From Rhodovarius lipocyclicus (lineage in GTDB: Bacteria > Pseudomonadota > Alphaproteobacteria > Acetobacterales > Acetobacteraceae), in assembly GCF_009900765.1 (NCBI RefSeq), contig NZ_JAAABL010000013.1, positions 17,836-81,835 on the forward strand: DNA of 64,000 nt. Reading direction: 5' to 3'. Within the stretch, counting starts at the first letter, position 1. The number at the start of each line of letters is the position of its first letter. The position numbers and the translations under genes were made by a program. Shown here in pieces: positions 32,687 to 41,397 of this stretch. The notes beneath the pieces were generated by a model, which was not told where the DNA came from, did not search any database, and worked only from the letters and a program-made list of their open reading frames with translations.

Positions 32687-33814
32687 CTACATGCCGCGCG
32701 CTATGATCACCCGCATGATCTCGTTCGTGCCTTCCAGGATGCGGTGCACGCGCAGGTCGCGCACCAGCTTCTCGATGCCGTAATCGGCCAGGTAGCCATA
32801 GCCGCCCAGCAATTGCAGCGCCTCATCCGCCACGCGGTGGCAGGCGTCGGTCACATGGCGCTTGGCCATGGCGCAGAAGCGGGTGGCATCCGGCGCCTTG
32901 GCATCCAGCTTGGCCGCCGCGCGCCACAGGAAGGTGCGGGAGACTTCCAGCTCCGTCGCCATATCCGCCAGCCGGAATTGCGTGGCCTGGAAATCCATGA
33001 TCGCGCGCCCGAAGGCCCGGCGTTCCTTCACATAGGCCGCCGCGATGTCCAGCGCCCGCTGCGCGCCCCCCAGCGAGCACGCCGCGATGTTCAGCCGCCC
33101 CCCATCCAGCCCCGCCATGGCATAGCGGAAGCCATGGCCTTCCTCCCCCAGCAGCGCCTCGGCGGGCACCCGCGCGCCCTGGAAGATCACCTGACGGGTG
33201 GGCTGGGCGTTCCAGCCCATCTTCTTCTCATTGGCGCCGAAGGAGAGGCCCGGCGTGTCCTTCGCCACCAGCAGCGCCGAGACCCCGCCCGCCCCCGCGC
33301 CGCCCGTGCGCGCCATGGTCAGGTACAGGTCGCTGACCCCCGCGCCCGAGATGAACTGCTTGGTGCCGTCCAGCACGAAGCCCTGGTTGTCCCGCGCGGC
33401 CCGGGTGGACAGCGCCGCCGCGTCGCTGCCGGCACCCGGTTCGGTCAGGCAGTAGCTGGCGATGCGCTCCATGCTCAGCAGGCTGGGCAATTGGCCCGCG
33501 CGCTGGGCGTCGTCGCCGAAGCGGTCGATCATCCAGGCGACCATGTTGTGGATGGACAGGAAGGCCGAGATGGCGGGGCAGCCGGTCGCCAGCGCCTCGA
33601 ACACCACGGCGGCGTCCAGGCGCGAAAGGCCGGAGCCGCCGGATTCCTCGCGCACATACAGCCCCGCCATGCCAAGCGCGGCGGCCTCCCGCAACACATC
33701 CACCGGCAGGTGGCGGGCCTCGTCCCAGGCCTGGGCGTGGGGGGCGATGCGGGCGGCGGCGAAATCGAGCGCGGTTTCCCGCAGGGCCAAGGTGGCGTCA
33801 GGGAGTTCGAACAT
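32687..33814 (-). CDS. Acyl-CoA dehydrogenase (isobutyryl/short-branched-chain type)
   Basis: 375-aa flavoenzyme that makes 2,3-enoyl-CoA and passes electrons to ETF. Visible elements are SYCLTEPGAGSDAAALSTRA and GTKQFISGAG (FAD and substrate loops), QVIFQGARVPAEALLGEEGHG, and LLGGYGYLADYGIEKLVRDL. The last is followed by RVHRILEGTNEIMR, whose Glu is the expected catalytic base. The sequence resembles isobutyryl-CoA dehydrogenase (ACAD8), implying valine catabolism, but specificity is inferred. It may be cotranscribed with the Bug gene. Confidence 0.9.
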   Translation of the reverse strand: MFELPDATLALRETALDFAAARIAPHAQAWDEARHLPVDVLREAAALGMAGLYVREESGGSGLSRLDAAVVFEALATGCPAISAFLSIHNMVAWMIDRFGDDAQRAGQLPSLLSMERIASYCLTEPGAGSDAAALSTRAARDNQGFVLDGTKQFISGAGVSDLYLTMARTGGAGAGGVSALLVAKDTPGLSFGANEKKMGWNAQPTRQVIFQGARVPAEALLGEEGHGFRYAMAGLDGGRLNIAACSLGGAQRALDIAAAYVKERRAFGRAIMDFQATQFRLADMATELEVSRTFLWRAAAKLDAKAPDATRFCAMAKRHVTDACHRVADEALQLLGGYGYLADYGIEKLVRDLRVHRILEGTNEIMRVIIARGM

Positions 33815-33834
33815 GGCGGTTTCCTCGGAGGGCG

Positions 33835-33990
33835 CCCGGGGGAAACGAATTTCCCCCAGACCCCCATTCTTTTATTTTTGGCAGTTTAGATTATTTTATC
33901 TATTAAAATCAATATCTTAATGAGAACGGCGCTTCACTGGGGTCCGGGGACACGTGTGTCCCCGGTGGAGGGGGTCTGGGGGAGGCAACG
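33835..33990. repeat. Dispersed intergenic element, copy C
   Basis: Lies between the acyl-CoA dehydrogenase start and the oxidoreductase stop. The AT-rich core TATTAAAATCAATATCTTAA at 33901-33920 is embedded in GC sequence and is followed by GAGAACGGCGCTTCAC. A perfect hairpin CCGGGGACAC-GT-GTGTCCCCGG lies at 33944-33965. The core matches TATTAAAATCAATAAGAAA of copies D and E. It also contains AATCAATATCTTA (33907-33919), a full match to the IHF consensus WATCAANNNNTTR. Confidence 0.65.
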
Positions 33991-33992
33991 CC

Positions 33993-36900
33993 TCACCCAG
34001 CGCCCAGCCCGCGCATCATCCCTTCCATTCTTTCCCGCGTCGCGGCCAAATTCCGTGCCTTGATCGCCCCATACCCCTTGATCCCTTCCGCCGCTTCCGC
34101 CCAGGCGCACACCGCCGCGTGGTTCCCGGCCGACAGGCGCATCAGCAGCGCCTCCACCCCCGCTTCGTACCAGGGCGCCAGGGCGCGTTCCTGCCGGCGT
34201 TCCTCGGTGCGCCCGAACGGGTCCAGCGCGGTGCCGCGCAGAATCTTGCCGTGCCGCAGCCAGCCCATGGCGCGCAGCATCCAGGGGCCGAACTCGCGCT
34301 TGCGCTCGCCCAGCGTGGGCGGGGCCAGGTGCAGCACCACGCGCCGGGTGCCCTGGAACTGGCTGGCGAGCTGTGCCTGCCAGGCGGGGTCGGCGTGCAG
34401 GCGCGCGACCTCGTATTCGTCCTTGTAGGCCGTCAGGCGATAGAGCTGCCGCGCCACCGCCCGGGTCAGGCGCGTGCTGCCCAGGGGCTGCTCGGCCGCC
34501 GCCACGCGGGCGAGCACGGCGCGGTAATGCGCGGCGGTGCGGCGCCCCTGATAGGCCACCAGGTCCTGGGCCAGGCGGTCGATCATCGCCTCCAGGGTTT
34601 CCGGGGCTTCGGGGGTGGCCTCGGCCAGCGCATCCTGGCGGCCAGCGGTGAAGGCGGCCTGGTTGCGGGCGATCTCCGCGCCGTTGAGTTCCAGCGCGCG
34701 CAGGATGGCCGCGGCCCCCAGCGGCACCAGCCCGCGCTGATAGGCCACGCCCAACAGATAGACGTTCAGATAGATCAGGTCGCCGAAACGCGCCTCCACC
34801 GCCTGGGCGGCCGGCAGGGTGATCAGCGCGCGGCAGGCGGCGGCCAGGGCGGCGCGCATGCCGGCCTCATTCATCCGGGTTTCGGGGTTCAGCACGAATT
34901 GCTGGGTGGGGGCCACGGCGTCGCTGGCGATGACCACGCTGCGCTCCGCCGAGAGCATGGGCCGGGCGAAGCGGCCATGCGCCACCACCAGGTCCGCGGC
35001 CAGCATCAAATCCGCCTGGCCCTGGCCGATGCGCGGGCCGGTCAGGGTCTCGGGCGAGGCATCGGGCAGGCCAATGCGCAGCTGGCCGTACACGCCGCCG
35101 CCCTTCTGGGCCAGGCCCAGCATGTCCACCCCGCGCACGGGCCGGCCCTCCAGATGCGCGGCCATGGCCAATATGGCCGCCAGGGCCGTGACACCCTGGC
35201 CGCCGACACCGGCCAGCAGCAGGTTCCAGGGCTCGGTCTGGGGCGCGCGGAGGGGTTCGGCAGGGGGTGTCAGGTGTTCGGGCGGGGCGGGGTGCACCGG
35301 CTCCGCGCCCTCCAGCGAGACAAAGGAGGGGCAGAACCCCTCGACGCAGGACAAATCCTGGTTGCAGGCGGACTGGTCGATGTGGCGCTTGCGGCCCCAG
35401 GGGGTCTCGACCGGCTCGACCGCGATGCAGTTGCTGGCGCGGGAGCAATCGCCGCAATCCTCGCAGACGCGCGGGTTGATCACGGCGCGGCGGGTGGCGG
35501 CGGGGGCGGTGCCGCGCTTGCGGTGGCGCCGGCGCTCGGTGGCGCATTCCTGGTCGTAGAGCAGCACCGTCACACCCGGGGTCTCACGCAATTCGCGCTG
35601 CACGGCGTCCAGATCGGCGCGGGGGTGGAAGGTGACGCCGGCGGGGATCAGCGGGTCGCCCTGGTGGCGGGCGGGGTCGTCGCCCACCACCACCACGCGG
35701 CGCGCGCCCTCGGCCACCATCTGGGCGGCCAGGCGCGGCACGGTCACATCGGCGTCGGGCTTCTGGCCGCCGGTCATGGCGACGGCGCTGTTGACCAGGA
35801 TCTTGTAGGTGAGGTTGGCATTGGCCGCGATCGCGGCCCGCACCGCCAGAGACCCCGAATGGGCATAGGTGCCGTCGCCCAGGTTGGCGAACATGTGGGG
35901 CGTGTCGGAGAAATGCCGCTGGCCGAGCCAGGGCGCGCCCTCGCCGCCCATCTGGGTGTAGAAGGGCGTCTCCCGGTTCATGTTGGTGACCAGGAAGTGG
36001 CAGCCGATGCCCGCCATGCCCTGGCTGCCCTCGGGCAGCCTGGTGGAGGTGTTGTGCGGGCAGCCCGGGCAGAAATGCGGGCTGCGCAGGTGCAGGGGGT
36101 CCAGCGCGGCGGCGGCCAGGGCGTCGAGTTCCGCGATGCGGCGGGCCAGGGTTTCGGTGCGCAGGCTTTCGGGCAGGCGGGCGGCCAGCGCGCGCAGCAC
36201 GGCGGCGGCGTCCAGCTCCGACAATTCCGACAGCAGGGGCGCGCCCGCGGGGTCGCGCTTGCCGCTGATGCGGGGGGCCGACGGCGTGCCATACAGCGCG
36301 TCGCGCAGCATGGTCTCGGAGAAGGCGCGGCGGTCCTCGATGACCAGCACTTCCTCCAGCCCCCGCGCGAATTCGCGCGCCAGCGCGGCGTCGAAGGGCC
36401 AGGGCATGCCGAGCTTCAGGATGCGCACACCGCCCTCGCGCAGCATGGCGGGCGTCAGCTCCGCATCCTGAAGGGCCTGGCGCAGGGTGTTCCAGGCCTT
36501 GCCGCGCACCACGATGCCGAAGCGGGGCTCCGGCGCATCCGCCATGATGCGGTTCAGCCCATTGGCACGGGCGAAGGCCAGCGCGGCCGGCAGGCGCAAT
36601 TGGCGCAGCCGGGCCTCGGCGGCCAGGGGCGTGTCGCCCATGCGGATGTGGAAGTCCCCGGGCTCGGGCGCGGTGGTGGCGAAACGCAGCGGGTCCACCT
36701 GCAAGGTCATGGTGGCGTCCATGGTCTCGGCCACGCATTTCATGCCCACCCACAGGCCGGAGGCGCGCGACAGCGCGATGCCCTTCACGCCGAGTTCCAG
36801 CACCTCCGCGACATCGGCGGGGTCCAGGAAGGGCATCTCCACATCCAGGAAGGCGTATTCGCTGGCGTTGGTGACGGTGGAGGATTTCGCCGCCGGGTCG

Positions 36901-37340
36901 TCGCCGGCCAGCGCCAGCACGCCGCCATGGGGCGCGGTGCCGGCGGCGTTGGCGTGGCGCAGCACGTCGCCGCTGCGGTCCACGCCCGGGCCCTTGCCGT
37001 ACCAGATGGCGAACACGCCCTGGTGCCTGGCCCCGGGCATCAGCCCCAGCTGCTGCGTGCCCCAGCAGGCGGTGGCGGCCAGTTCCTCGTTCAGGCCCGG
37101 CTCGAACACCACGCCCGCTTCCTTCAGCCGGGCGCGATGGCGGGCCAGCTCACGGTCGTAATTGCCCAGCGGGCTGCCGCGATAGCCGGTGATATAGGCG
37201 GCGGTGTCCAGCCCCGCGGCCTCGTCCAGCTGCCGGCGCAGCAAGGGCAGGCGGACCAGCGCCTGGGTGCCGGTCAGCAACGTGTCCTCGTTCAGGCTGG
37301 TCCAGCGATGGTCCAGCGTGATGCGGTCGATACGGCTCAT
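33993..37340 (-). CDS. Fused indolepyruvate ferredoxin oxidoreductase family protein
   Basis: 1115 aa, corresponding to fused alpha and beta (IorA-IorB) subunits. It oxidatively decarboxylates aryl-pyruvates from aromatic amino acids to aryl-acetyl-CoA with thiamine diphosphate. Residues ~1-380 are the pyrimidine-binding part (AAYITGYRGSPLGNYDREL). Residues ~430-600 carry the TPP site (FCPGCPHNTSTRL, GDGTYAHSGSLAVRAA, VAMTGGQKPDADV). Residues ~645-690 hold Cys motifs for an Fe-S cluster (CEDCGDCSRASNC). The gamma-type domain starts at LLAGVGGQGVTALAAIL (~735). It is divergent from an Lrp regulator. Confidence 0.92.
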   Translation of the reverse strand: MSRIDRITLDHRWTSLNEDTLLTGTQALVRLPLLRRQLDEAAGLDTAAYITGYRGSPLGNYDRELARHRARLKEAGVVFEPGLNEELAATACWGTQQLGLMPGARHQGVFAIWYGKGPGVDRSGDVLRHANAAGTAPHGGVLALAGDDPAAKSSTVTNASEYAFLDVEMPFLDPADVAEVLELGVKGIALSRASGLWVGMKCVAETMDATMTLQVDPLRFATTAPEPGDFHIRMGDTPLAAEARLRQLRLPAALAFARANGLNRIMADAPEPRFGIVVRGKAWNTLRQALQDAELTPAMLREGGVRILKLGMPWPFDAALAREFARGLEEVLVIEDRRAFSETMLRDALYGTPSAPRISGKRDPAGAPLLSELSELDAAAVLRALAARLPESLRTETLARRIAELDALAAAALDPLHLRSPHFCPGCPHNTSTRLPEGSQGMAGIGCHFLVTNMNRETPFYTQMGGEGAPWLGQRHFSDTPHMFANLGDGTYAHSGSLAVRAAIAANANLTYKILVNSAVAMTGGQKPDADVTVPRLAAQMVAEGARRVVVVGDDPARHQGDPLIPAGVTFHPRADLDAVQRELRETPGVTVLLYDQECATERRRHRKRGTAPAATRRAVINPRVCEDCGDCSRASNCIAVEPVETPWGRKRHIDQSACNQDLSCVEGFCPSFVSLEGAEPVHPAPPEHLTPPAEPLRAPQTEPWNLLLAGVGGQGVTALAAILAMAAHLEGRPVRGVDMLGLAQKGGGVYGQLRIGLPDASPETLTGPRIGQGQADLMLAADLVVAHGRFARPMLSAERSVVIASDAVAPTQQFVLNPETRMNEAGMRAALAAACRALITLPAAQAVEARFGDLIYLNVYLLGVAYQRGLVPLGAAAILRALELNGAEIARNQAAFTAGRQDALAEATPEAPETLEAMIDRLAQDLVAYQGRRTAAHYRAVLARVAAAEQPLGSTRLTRAVARQLYRLTAYKDEYEVARLHADPAWQAQLASQFQGTRRVVLHLAPPTLGERKREFGPWMLRAMGWLRHGKILRGTALDPFGRTEERRQERALAPWYEAGVEALLMRLSAGNHAAVCAWAEAAEGIKGYGAIKARNLAATRERMEGMMRGLGAG

Positions 37341-37348
37341 GGACGTTT

Positions 37349-37368
37349 ATCCTTTGTGGTGGAAGGAT
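37349..37368. promoter_or_regulatory. Candidate operator between the ferredoxin oxidoreductase and Lrp genes
   Basis: ATCCTT-N8-AAGGAT is an inverted repeat 9 nt upstream of the oxidoreductase start, in the 99-nt divergent intergenic region. Lrp/AsnC regulators bind imperfect palindromes of about this size near their own promoter. No direct proof of binding. Confidence 0.4.
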
Positions 37369-37439
37369 GCGCCGTGCGGGCCGCAAGATGCTGCCGAATT
37401 TTGTTGTGCACTGCCGAAGAAACGGAAGAATCCACCGCC

Positions 37440-37892
37440 ATGGACCATATCGACCGGAAGATCCTGCGGGTGCTGCAAACCGAGGCCCGGATCAGCAACA
37501 CCGAGCTGGCGGAGCGCGTGGGCCTCTCCCCCAGCCCGTGCTGGGCACGGGTGAAGCGGCTGGAGGCGGACGGCACCATCCAGGGCTACATGGCCCTGCT
37601 GGACCAGGAGAAGCTGGGCCTGCCGGACACGGTGCTGATCGAGATCATGTGCGAGAAGCACGACGAGGACACGCTGCACCGCTTCGAGGCGGCGGTGAAC
37701 GCGATGCCGGAGGTGATCTCAGCCTGGCTGGTGACCGGCGAATACGACTACGTGCTGCAAGCCGCCGTGGGCGGCACGGCGGGGTATGAAAAGCTACTGC
37801 GGGAGAAGATCTACAAGCTGCCGGGCGTGCGGCACACGCGCACGATCTTCACCCTGCGGCGCCTCAAGCAGAGCCATTCGCCGGTGCCGTGA
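37440..37892 (+). CDS. Lrp/AsnC-family transcriptional regulator
   Basis: 150 aa. The helix-turn-helix is at ~5-60 (DRKILRVLQTEARISNTELA, ERVGLSPSPCWARVKRLEAD). The RAM ligand domain spans ~65-145 (PEVISAWLVTGEYDYVLQAA). The ATG at 37440 gives the usual MDHIDRKIL start. It diverges from the indolepyruvate-type oxidoreductase, and this pairing is frequent for amino-acid catabolic genes, so it probably regulates that gene in response to an aromatic amino acid. Its 3' end overlaps the thioesterase gene antiparallel by 29 nt. Confidence 0.92.
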   Translation: MDHIDRKILRVLQTEARISNTELAERVGLSPSPCWARVKRLEADGTIQGYMALLDQEKLGLPDTVLIEIMCEKHDEDTLHRFEAAVNAMPEVISAWLVTGEYDYVLQAAVGGTAGYEKLLREKIYKLPGVRHTRTIFTLRRLKQSHSPVP

Positions 37893-38316
37893 GGGCCCCG
37901 GCCGCCGCGCGCAGGGCATCGGGCAGCCGCGCCGGCCGGCCCGTCGCGCGGTCCACATAGACATGCACGAAATGCCCCTCGGCCGCCGCGTCGTCGCGCC
38001 CGGGGCCGAACACCGCCAGCTCATACCGGATCGAGGAATTGCCCAGCGCCGCGAGGCGCATGCCCACCTCAATGGGCTCAGGGTAGGAAAGCGGGCGGTG
38101 ATACCGGCAGCCCGTTTCCACCACCAGGCCGATCAGCGGGCTCGCCGCGATCTCCAGCAGCCCCTGGCGCACCAGCCAGGCGTTCACCGCCGTGTCGAAG
38201 AAGCTGTAGTACTGCACGTTGTTGATGTGGCCATAGGCGTCGTTGTCCGACCACCGCGTGGTGATGGGCGTGAAGACGGCATAGGCGGCGCGCTGGCCGG
38301 GCGGGGTTCGGGACAT
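37864..38316 (-). CDS. Hotdog-fold acyl-CoA thioesterase
   Basis: 150 aa. RWSDNDAYGHINNVQYYSFF (~22-41) is the 4-hydroxybenzoyl-CoA thioesterase signature with the catalytic Asp at DNDAYGHINN. The later YHRPLSYPEPIEVGMRLAAL and the C-terminal AEGHFVHVYVDRATGRP strand complete one hotdog domain. It hydrolyses an acyl- or aryl-CoA. Given the neighbouring aryl-pyruvate oxidoreductase, an aryl-acetyl-CoA substrate is plausible but unproven. It is divergent from a LysR gene 40 nt away. Confidence 0.88.
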   Translation of the reverse strand: MSRTPPGQRAAYAVFTPITTRWSDNDAYGHINNVQYYSFFDTAVNAWLVRQGLLEIAASPLIGLVVETGCRYHRPLSYPEPIEVGMRLAALGNSSIRYELAVFGPGRDDAAAEGHFVHVYVDRATGRPARLPDALRAAAGALTAPANGSA

Positions 38317-38355
38317 GTCTGGACTCCTGCCCCCAGCATGCCCAGAAAGCAGGCC

Positions 38356-39207
38356 ATGCGCATCCCGGACCTCGACCTCGATCTGCTGCGCGGCTTCGTG
38401 GCGGTCGCCGAACGCGGGGGCTTCACCGCCGCCGGGGCGGCGCTCGGCCTTACGCAGTCCGCTGTCTCCCTGAAGATCCGCAAGCTGGAGGAATTGCTGG
38501 GCAAGCCGGTGTTCGAACGGCTGCCCCGCGGCGTGGCGCTGACGCGTGAGGGCGAGACCCTGATCGCCTATGCCCGCCGCATGCTGGCCCTGAATGACGA
38601 GGCGGTGCAGCGGATGATCGCGCCCCCTGTCTCCGGCACGCTGCGGCTGGGGGTGGCCGATCATTTCGTGCCGCGCAACCTGGCGCCGCTGCTGGCCGGC
38701 TGCCGGCGGCTGTGGCCCGACCTGCATCTGATGGTCGAGGTCGGCCGCAGCCACGAGCTGCGCGCCGCCGGCGAACGCGGCGAGCTGGACCTGGTGATCG
38801 GCAAGCGCCGCGACGGCGAGACCGCCGGGCGCCTGGTCTTCACCGAGGACATCGTCTGGGTCGCGGCCCCGGGCTTCACCGTGGACCCGGACCGGCCGCT
38901 GCCGCTGTCCATGCTGCCGCAGGGCTGCATGTTCCGGGAGCGCGCGATGGCAGCACTCGCCCGCGCCGGGCGGGGGTTCGACGTGACCTATACCTCCGCC
39001 AGCCTGCTGGCGGTGGCCGCCGCCGCCCAGGCGGGGCTCGGCGTGACCGTGCTGGGCCGCCAGGGCCTGCTGCCGGGGCTGGAGGTGCTGGAGGGCCTGC
39101 CCGAGGCCGGCACCGCCCAGATGTGCGTCTTCGGCGACGAGGCCCGGCAATCCCCCCTGATCGAGCCCCTGATCACCCTGCTGCGGGACAGCGTGGAAGT
39201 TCGGTAA
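38356..39207 (+). CDS. LysR-family transcriptional regulator
   Basis: 283 aa from the ATG at 38356; an ATG at 38338 would add six residues. The HTH is LDLDLLRGFVAVAERGGFTA followed by SAVSLKIRKLEELLGKPVFE (~5-60), then TREGETLIAYARRML. The effector domain begins at GTLRLGVADHFVPRNLAPLL and includes SLLAVAAAAQAGLGVTVLG. It is divergent from the thioesterase gene, with an MFS gene 70 nt downstream on the same strand. Either could be its target. Confidence 0.92.
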   Translation: MRIPDLDLDLLRGFVAVAERGGFTAAGAALGLTQSAVSLKIRKLEELLGKPVFERLPRGVALTREGETLIAYARRMLALNDEAVQRMIAPPVSGTLRLGVADHFVPRNLAPLLAGCRRLWPDLHLMVEVGRSHELRAAGERGELDLVIGKRRDGETAGRLVFTEDIVWVAAPGFTVDPDRPLPLSMLPQGCMFRERAMAALARAGRGFDVTYTSASLLAVAAAAQAGLGVTVLGRQGLLPGLEVLEGLPEAGTAQMCVFGDEARQSPLIEPLITLLRDSVEVR

Positions 39208-39277
39208 GAATTCACCGCGTTGACGCCCCGGGGCACGCCGGGCAGCCTCGGTGGCAGTATCCAGCCGGGAAACGCAC

Positions 39278-40471
39278 ATGCAGAACCAGGATGCCCGCAT
39301 CATCAGCCTGATTGGGACAGGCCATTTCCTCAGCCATTTCTACGTGCTGTGCCTGGCGCCACTGTTCCTGATCTGGCGGGTGGAATTCGATGTCTCCTAC
39401 GCCATGCTGGGGCTTTCGGTCGCGCTGATGTCCGGCACCACGGCGGTGTTGCAGACGCCCGTGGGCTTCCTGGTGGACAAGTACGGCGCCCGGCCCTTTC
39501 TGGTGGGCGGCACGCTGTTGATGGCGCTGGCCATCTCCGCCATGGCGGTGGCCACGGAATACTGGATGATCCTGGGCCTGGCGGTGCTGTCGGGCGTCGG
39601 CAACAGCGTGATCCACCCGGCGGACTACGCGATCCTGGCGGGGTCCATCCGCAAGGAATTCATGGGCCGCGCCTTCGCGCTGCACACCTTCACCGGCAAT
39701 CTGGGCTTCGCGCTGGCGCCGCCCGTGATCGCGCTGCTGCTGCCCTGGCTGGGCTGGCGGGGCACGCTGTGCACGGTGGGGCTGCTGGGCCTGCCGGTGG
39801 TCGCCGCCATCCTGTGGCAGAGCCGCATCCTGCACGACCAGGCCAAGCCGCGCGGCGCCCCGGCCGGCGGCGGGCGGGAACTGCTGCTGAGCAAGCCCAT
39901 CCTGCTGTTCTTCGGCTTCTTCCTGTTCTCGGCCATGATGGGCTCGGGCCTGCAATCCTTCCTGATCACGGTGCTGGGGCAGCTGTGGGGCACGCCGGTC
40001 GAAATCGCCTCCTTCGCGCTGACCGGGTACATGGCCGGGGCCACGGGGGGGACGCTGATCGGTGGCTATGTCACCGACAAGACCAAGTCCAACCTGCTGT
40101 TCTTCGTGTTCAGCCTGACGCTGTTCTGCATGATCGCGCTGCTCAGCCTGGGGCTGGTGCCCATGCCGGCGGTGGCCATGCCCTTCGTGGCGCTGGCGGC
40201 GGGGCTTGCCATGGGGGCCTCCCGCACGCCGCGCGACGTGATGCTGAAGGACGCCTGCCCGCCCGGCGAGATCGGCAAGGTGTTCGGCTTCGTCAGCTCC
40301 GGCTTGCCGCTGGGCGGCGCCATCACGCCGGTGCCGCTGGGGCTGCTGATCGACTTCGGGGCACCCTGGCTGGTGCTGCCGGTGATCGCGGGCTTCCTGG
40401 CGCTGTCGCTGCTGTGCGCGGGCTCGGCACGCGGGGCGAGCCGGCAGGCGATGGCGGTGGCGGCGGAGTGA
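39278..40471 (+). CDS. Major facilitator superfamily transporter
   Basis: 397 aa, 12 predicted helices. The first-half signature is FLVDKYGARPFLVGG (loop 2-3, motif A type) and the second-half counterpart is LIGGYVTDKTKSNLLFFVFS. The N-terminus MQNQDARIISLIGTGHFLSH and FYVLCLAPLFLIWRVEF resemble FSR/fosmidomycin-type and related MFS exporters. The start at 39278 is preferred over one nine codons earlier because it begins just before the first helix. Substrate unknown. Confidence 0.88.
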   Translation: MQNQDARIISLIGTGHFLSHFYVLCLAPLFLIWRVEFDVSYAMLGLSVALMSGTTAVLQTPVGFLVDKYGARPFLVGGTLLMALAISAMAVATEYWMILGLAVLSGVGNSVIHPADYAILAGSIRKEFMGRAFALHTFTGNLGFALAPPVIALLLPWLGWRGTLCTVGLLGLPVVAAILWQSRILHDQAKPRGAPAGGGRELLLSKPILLFFGFFLFSAMMGSGLQSFLITVLGQLWGTPVEIASFALTGYMAGATGGTLIGGYVTDKTKSNLLFFVFSLTLFCMIALLSLGLVPMPAVAMPFVALAAGLAMGASRTPRDVMLKDACPPGEIGKVFGFVSSGLPLGGAITPVPLGLLIDFGAPWLVLPVIAGFLALSLLCAGSARGASRQAMAVAAE

Positions 40472-40478
40472 CGGGCGC

Positions 40479-40505
40479 GCCGTGGGAAGGGCTTCGCCCC
40501 ACGGC
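40479..40505. terminator. Hairpin after the MFS gene
   Basis: GCCGTGGG...CCCACGGC with an inner GGGCTTCGCCC tetraloop-like core, 8 nt after the MFS stop. No T-run. Confidence 0.5.
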
Positions 40506-40520
40506 ATGGGCGGGGAGAGT

Positions 40521-40545
40521 TTGAGAGGGGCAGAGCCCCTCTCAA
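40521..40545. terminator. Hairpin between convergent MFS gene and parB
   Basis: TTGAGAGGGGC, loop AGA, GCCCCTCTCAA: a perfect 11-bp stem directly before the parB stop codon. Together with the preceding hairpin it separates the two convergent genes. Confidence 0.6.
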
Positions 40546-40551
40546 GGCGCC

Positions 40552-41397
40552 CTACGCCATCTTCCCCGTCAGCAGTGCCAGCAGCCCGTCCAGCTGGTCC
40601 AGGTCCTTGTAGCGGATGCTCAGCTGCCCGCCGCGGCTGCCGTGCTGAATGCTGACCTGCAGGCCCAGGTGGCGCGACAGGTCGGCTTCCAGCGCCTTGA
40701 TCTCGGGGCTGGTGGCGCGGGGTTCGGGCTTGCCGGGGGTGCCCGGGCGCAGGGCCAGGGCTTCGGCCTGGCGCACGTTCAGGCCCCGATCGACGATGTG
40801 CAGGGCGAGCGCCACCGGGTCCGGCGTGCCGATCAGCGCGCGGGCGTGGCCGGGGCTGAGGGCGCCGTCGCGCAGCAATTCGCGCACGCGCGGCGGCAGG
40901 TGCAACAGGCGCAGCGTGTTGGTGATGTGGGAGCGCGACTTGCCCACGGCCTCCGACAGCTGCAGCTGCGTCAGGCCGAACTGGCTGGTCAGGCGGTCAT
41001 AGCCCTCGGCCTCCTCCAGCGCGTTCAGGTCCTCGCGCTGCAGGTTCTCGACCAGGCCGGCGGCCATGGCGGCGCTGTCGTCGAAGTCCCGGATGACGAC
41101 CGGCACCTCGTGCAGGGGGGCCGCCTGGGCCGCGCGCCAGCGACGCTCACCGCCGATGATCTGGTACTCGCCCGGGCTGCCGGGCTTGGGCCGCACCAGG
41201 ATGGGTTGCAGCACCCCGTGCTGGCGGATGGAGGCCGCGAGTTCCTCCAGCGCGTCCGGGTCCATGGGACCGCGGGCCTGGAAGGGGCTGGGCTCCAGCG
41301 CCGTGACAGGCAGGGCACGCACGCTGTCCGGGTTGGGGGCGGCGGCTTCGCCCAGCAGGGCCGACAGGCCCTTGCCCAGGCGGGGGGGCTTGGTCAT
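40552..41397 (-). CDS. parB: Chromosome-partitioning protein ParB
   Basis: 281 aa. It binds parS, spreads as a CTP-dependent clamp and works with ParA to segregate origins. N-terminal LGKGLSALLGE is the ParA-interacting tail. The CTPase/ParB box includes IIGGERRWRAAQ (~90-101) and LVENLQREDLNALEEAEGYD. The DNA-binding HTH is VGKSRSHITNTLRLLHLP (~148-165). A C-terminal dimerisation segment ends the protein. Its ATG overlaps the parA stop (ATGA). A consensus parS lies 1.3 kb upstream inside rsmG. Confidence 0.97.
   Translation of the reverse strand: MTKPPRLGKGLSALLGEAAAPNPDSVRALPVTALEPSPFQARGPMDPDALEELAASIRQHGVLQPILVRPKPGSPGEYQIIGGERRWRAAQAAPLHEVPVVIRDFDDSAAMAAGLVENLQREDLNALEEAEGYDRLTSQFGLTQLQLSEAVGKSRSHITNTLRLLHLPPRVRELLRDGALSPGHARALIGTPDPVALALHIVDRGLNVRQAEALALRPGTPGKPEPRATSPEIKALEADLSRHLGLQVSIQHGSRGGQLSIRYKDLDQLDGLLALLTGKMA

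Noticed and set aside
33954..37439. 1160 codons open upstream of and in frame with the Lrp gene
   Set aside because: Antisense of the oxidoreductase. Lrp begins at the ATG at 37440, where family similarity starts.
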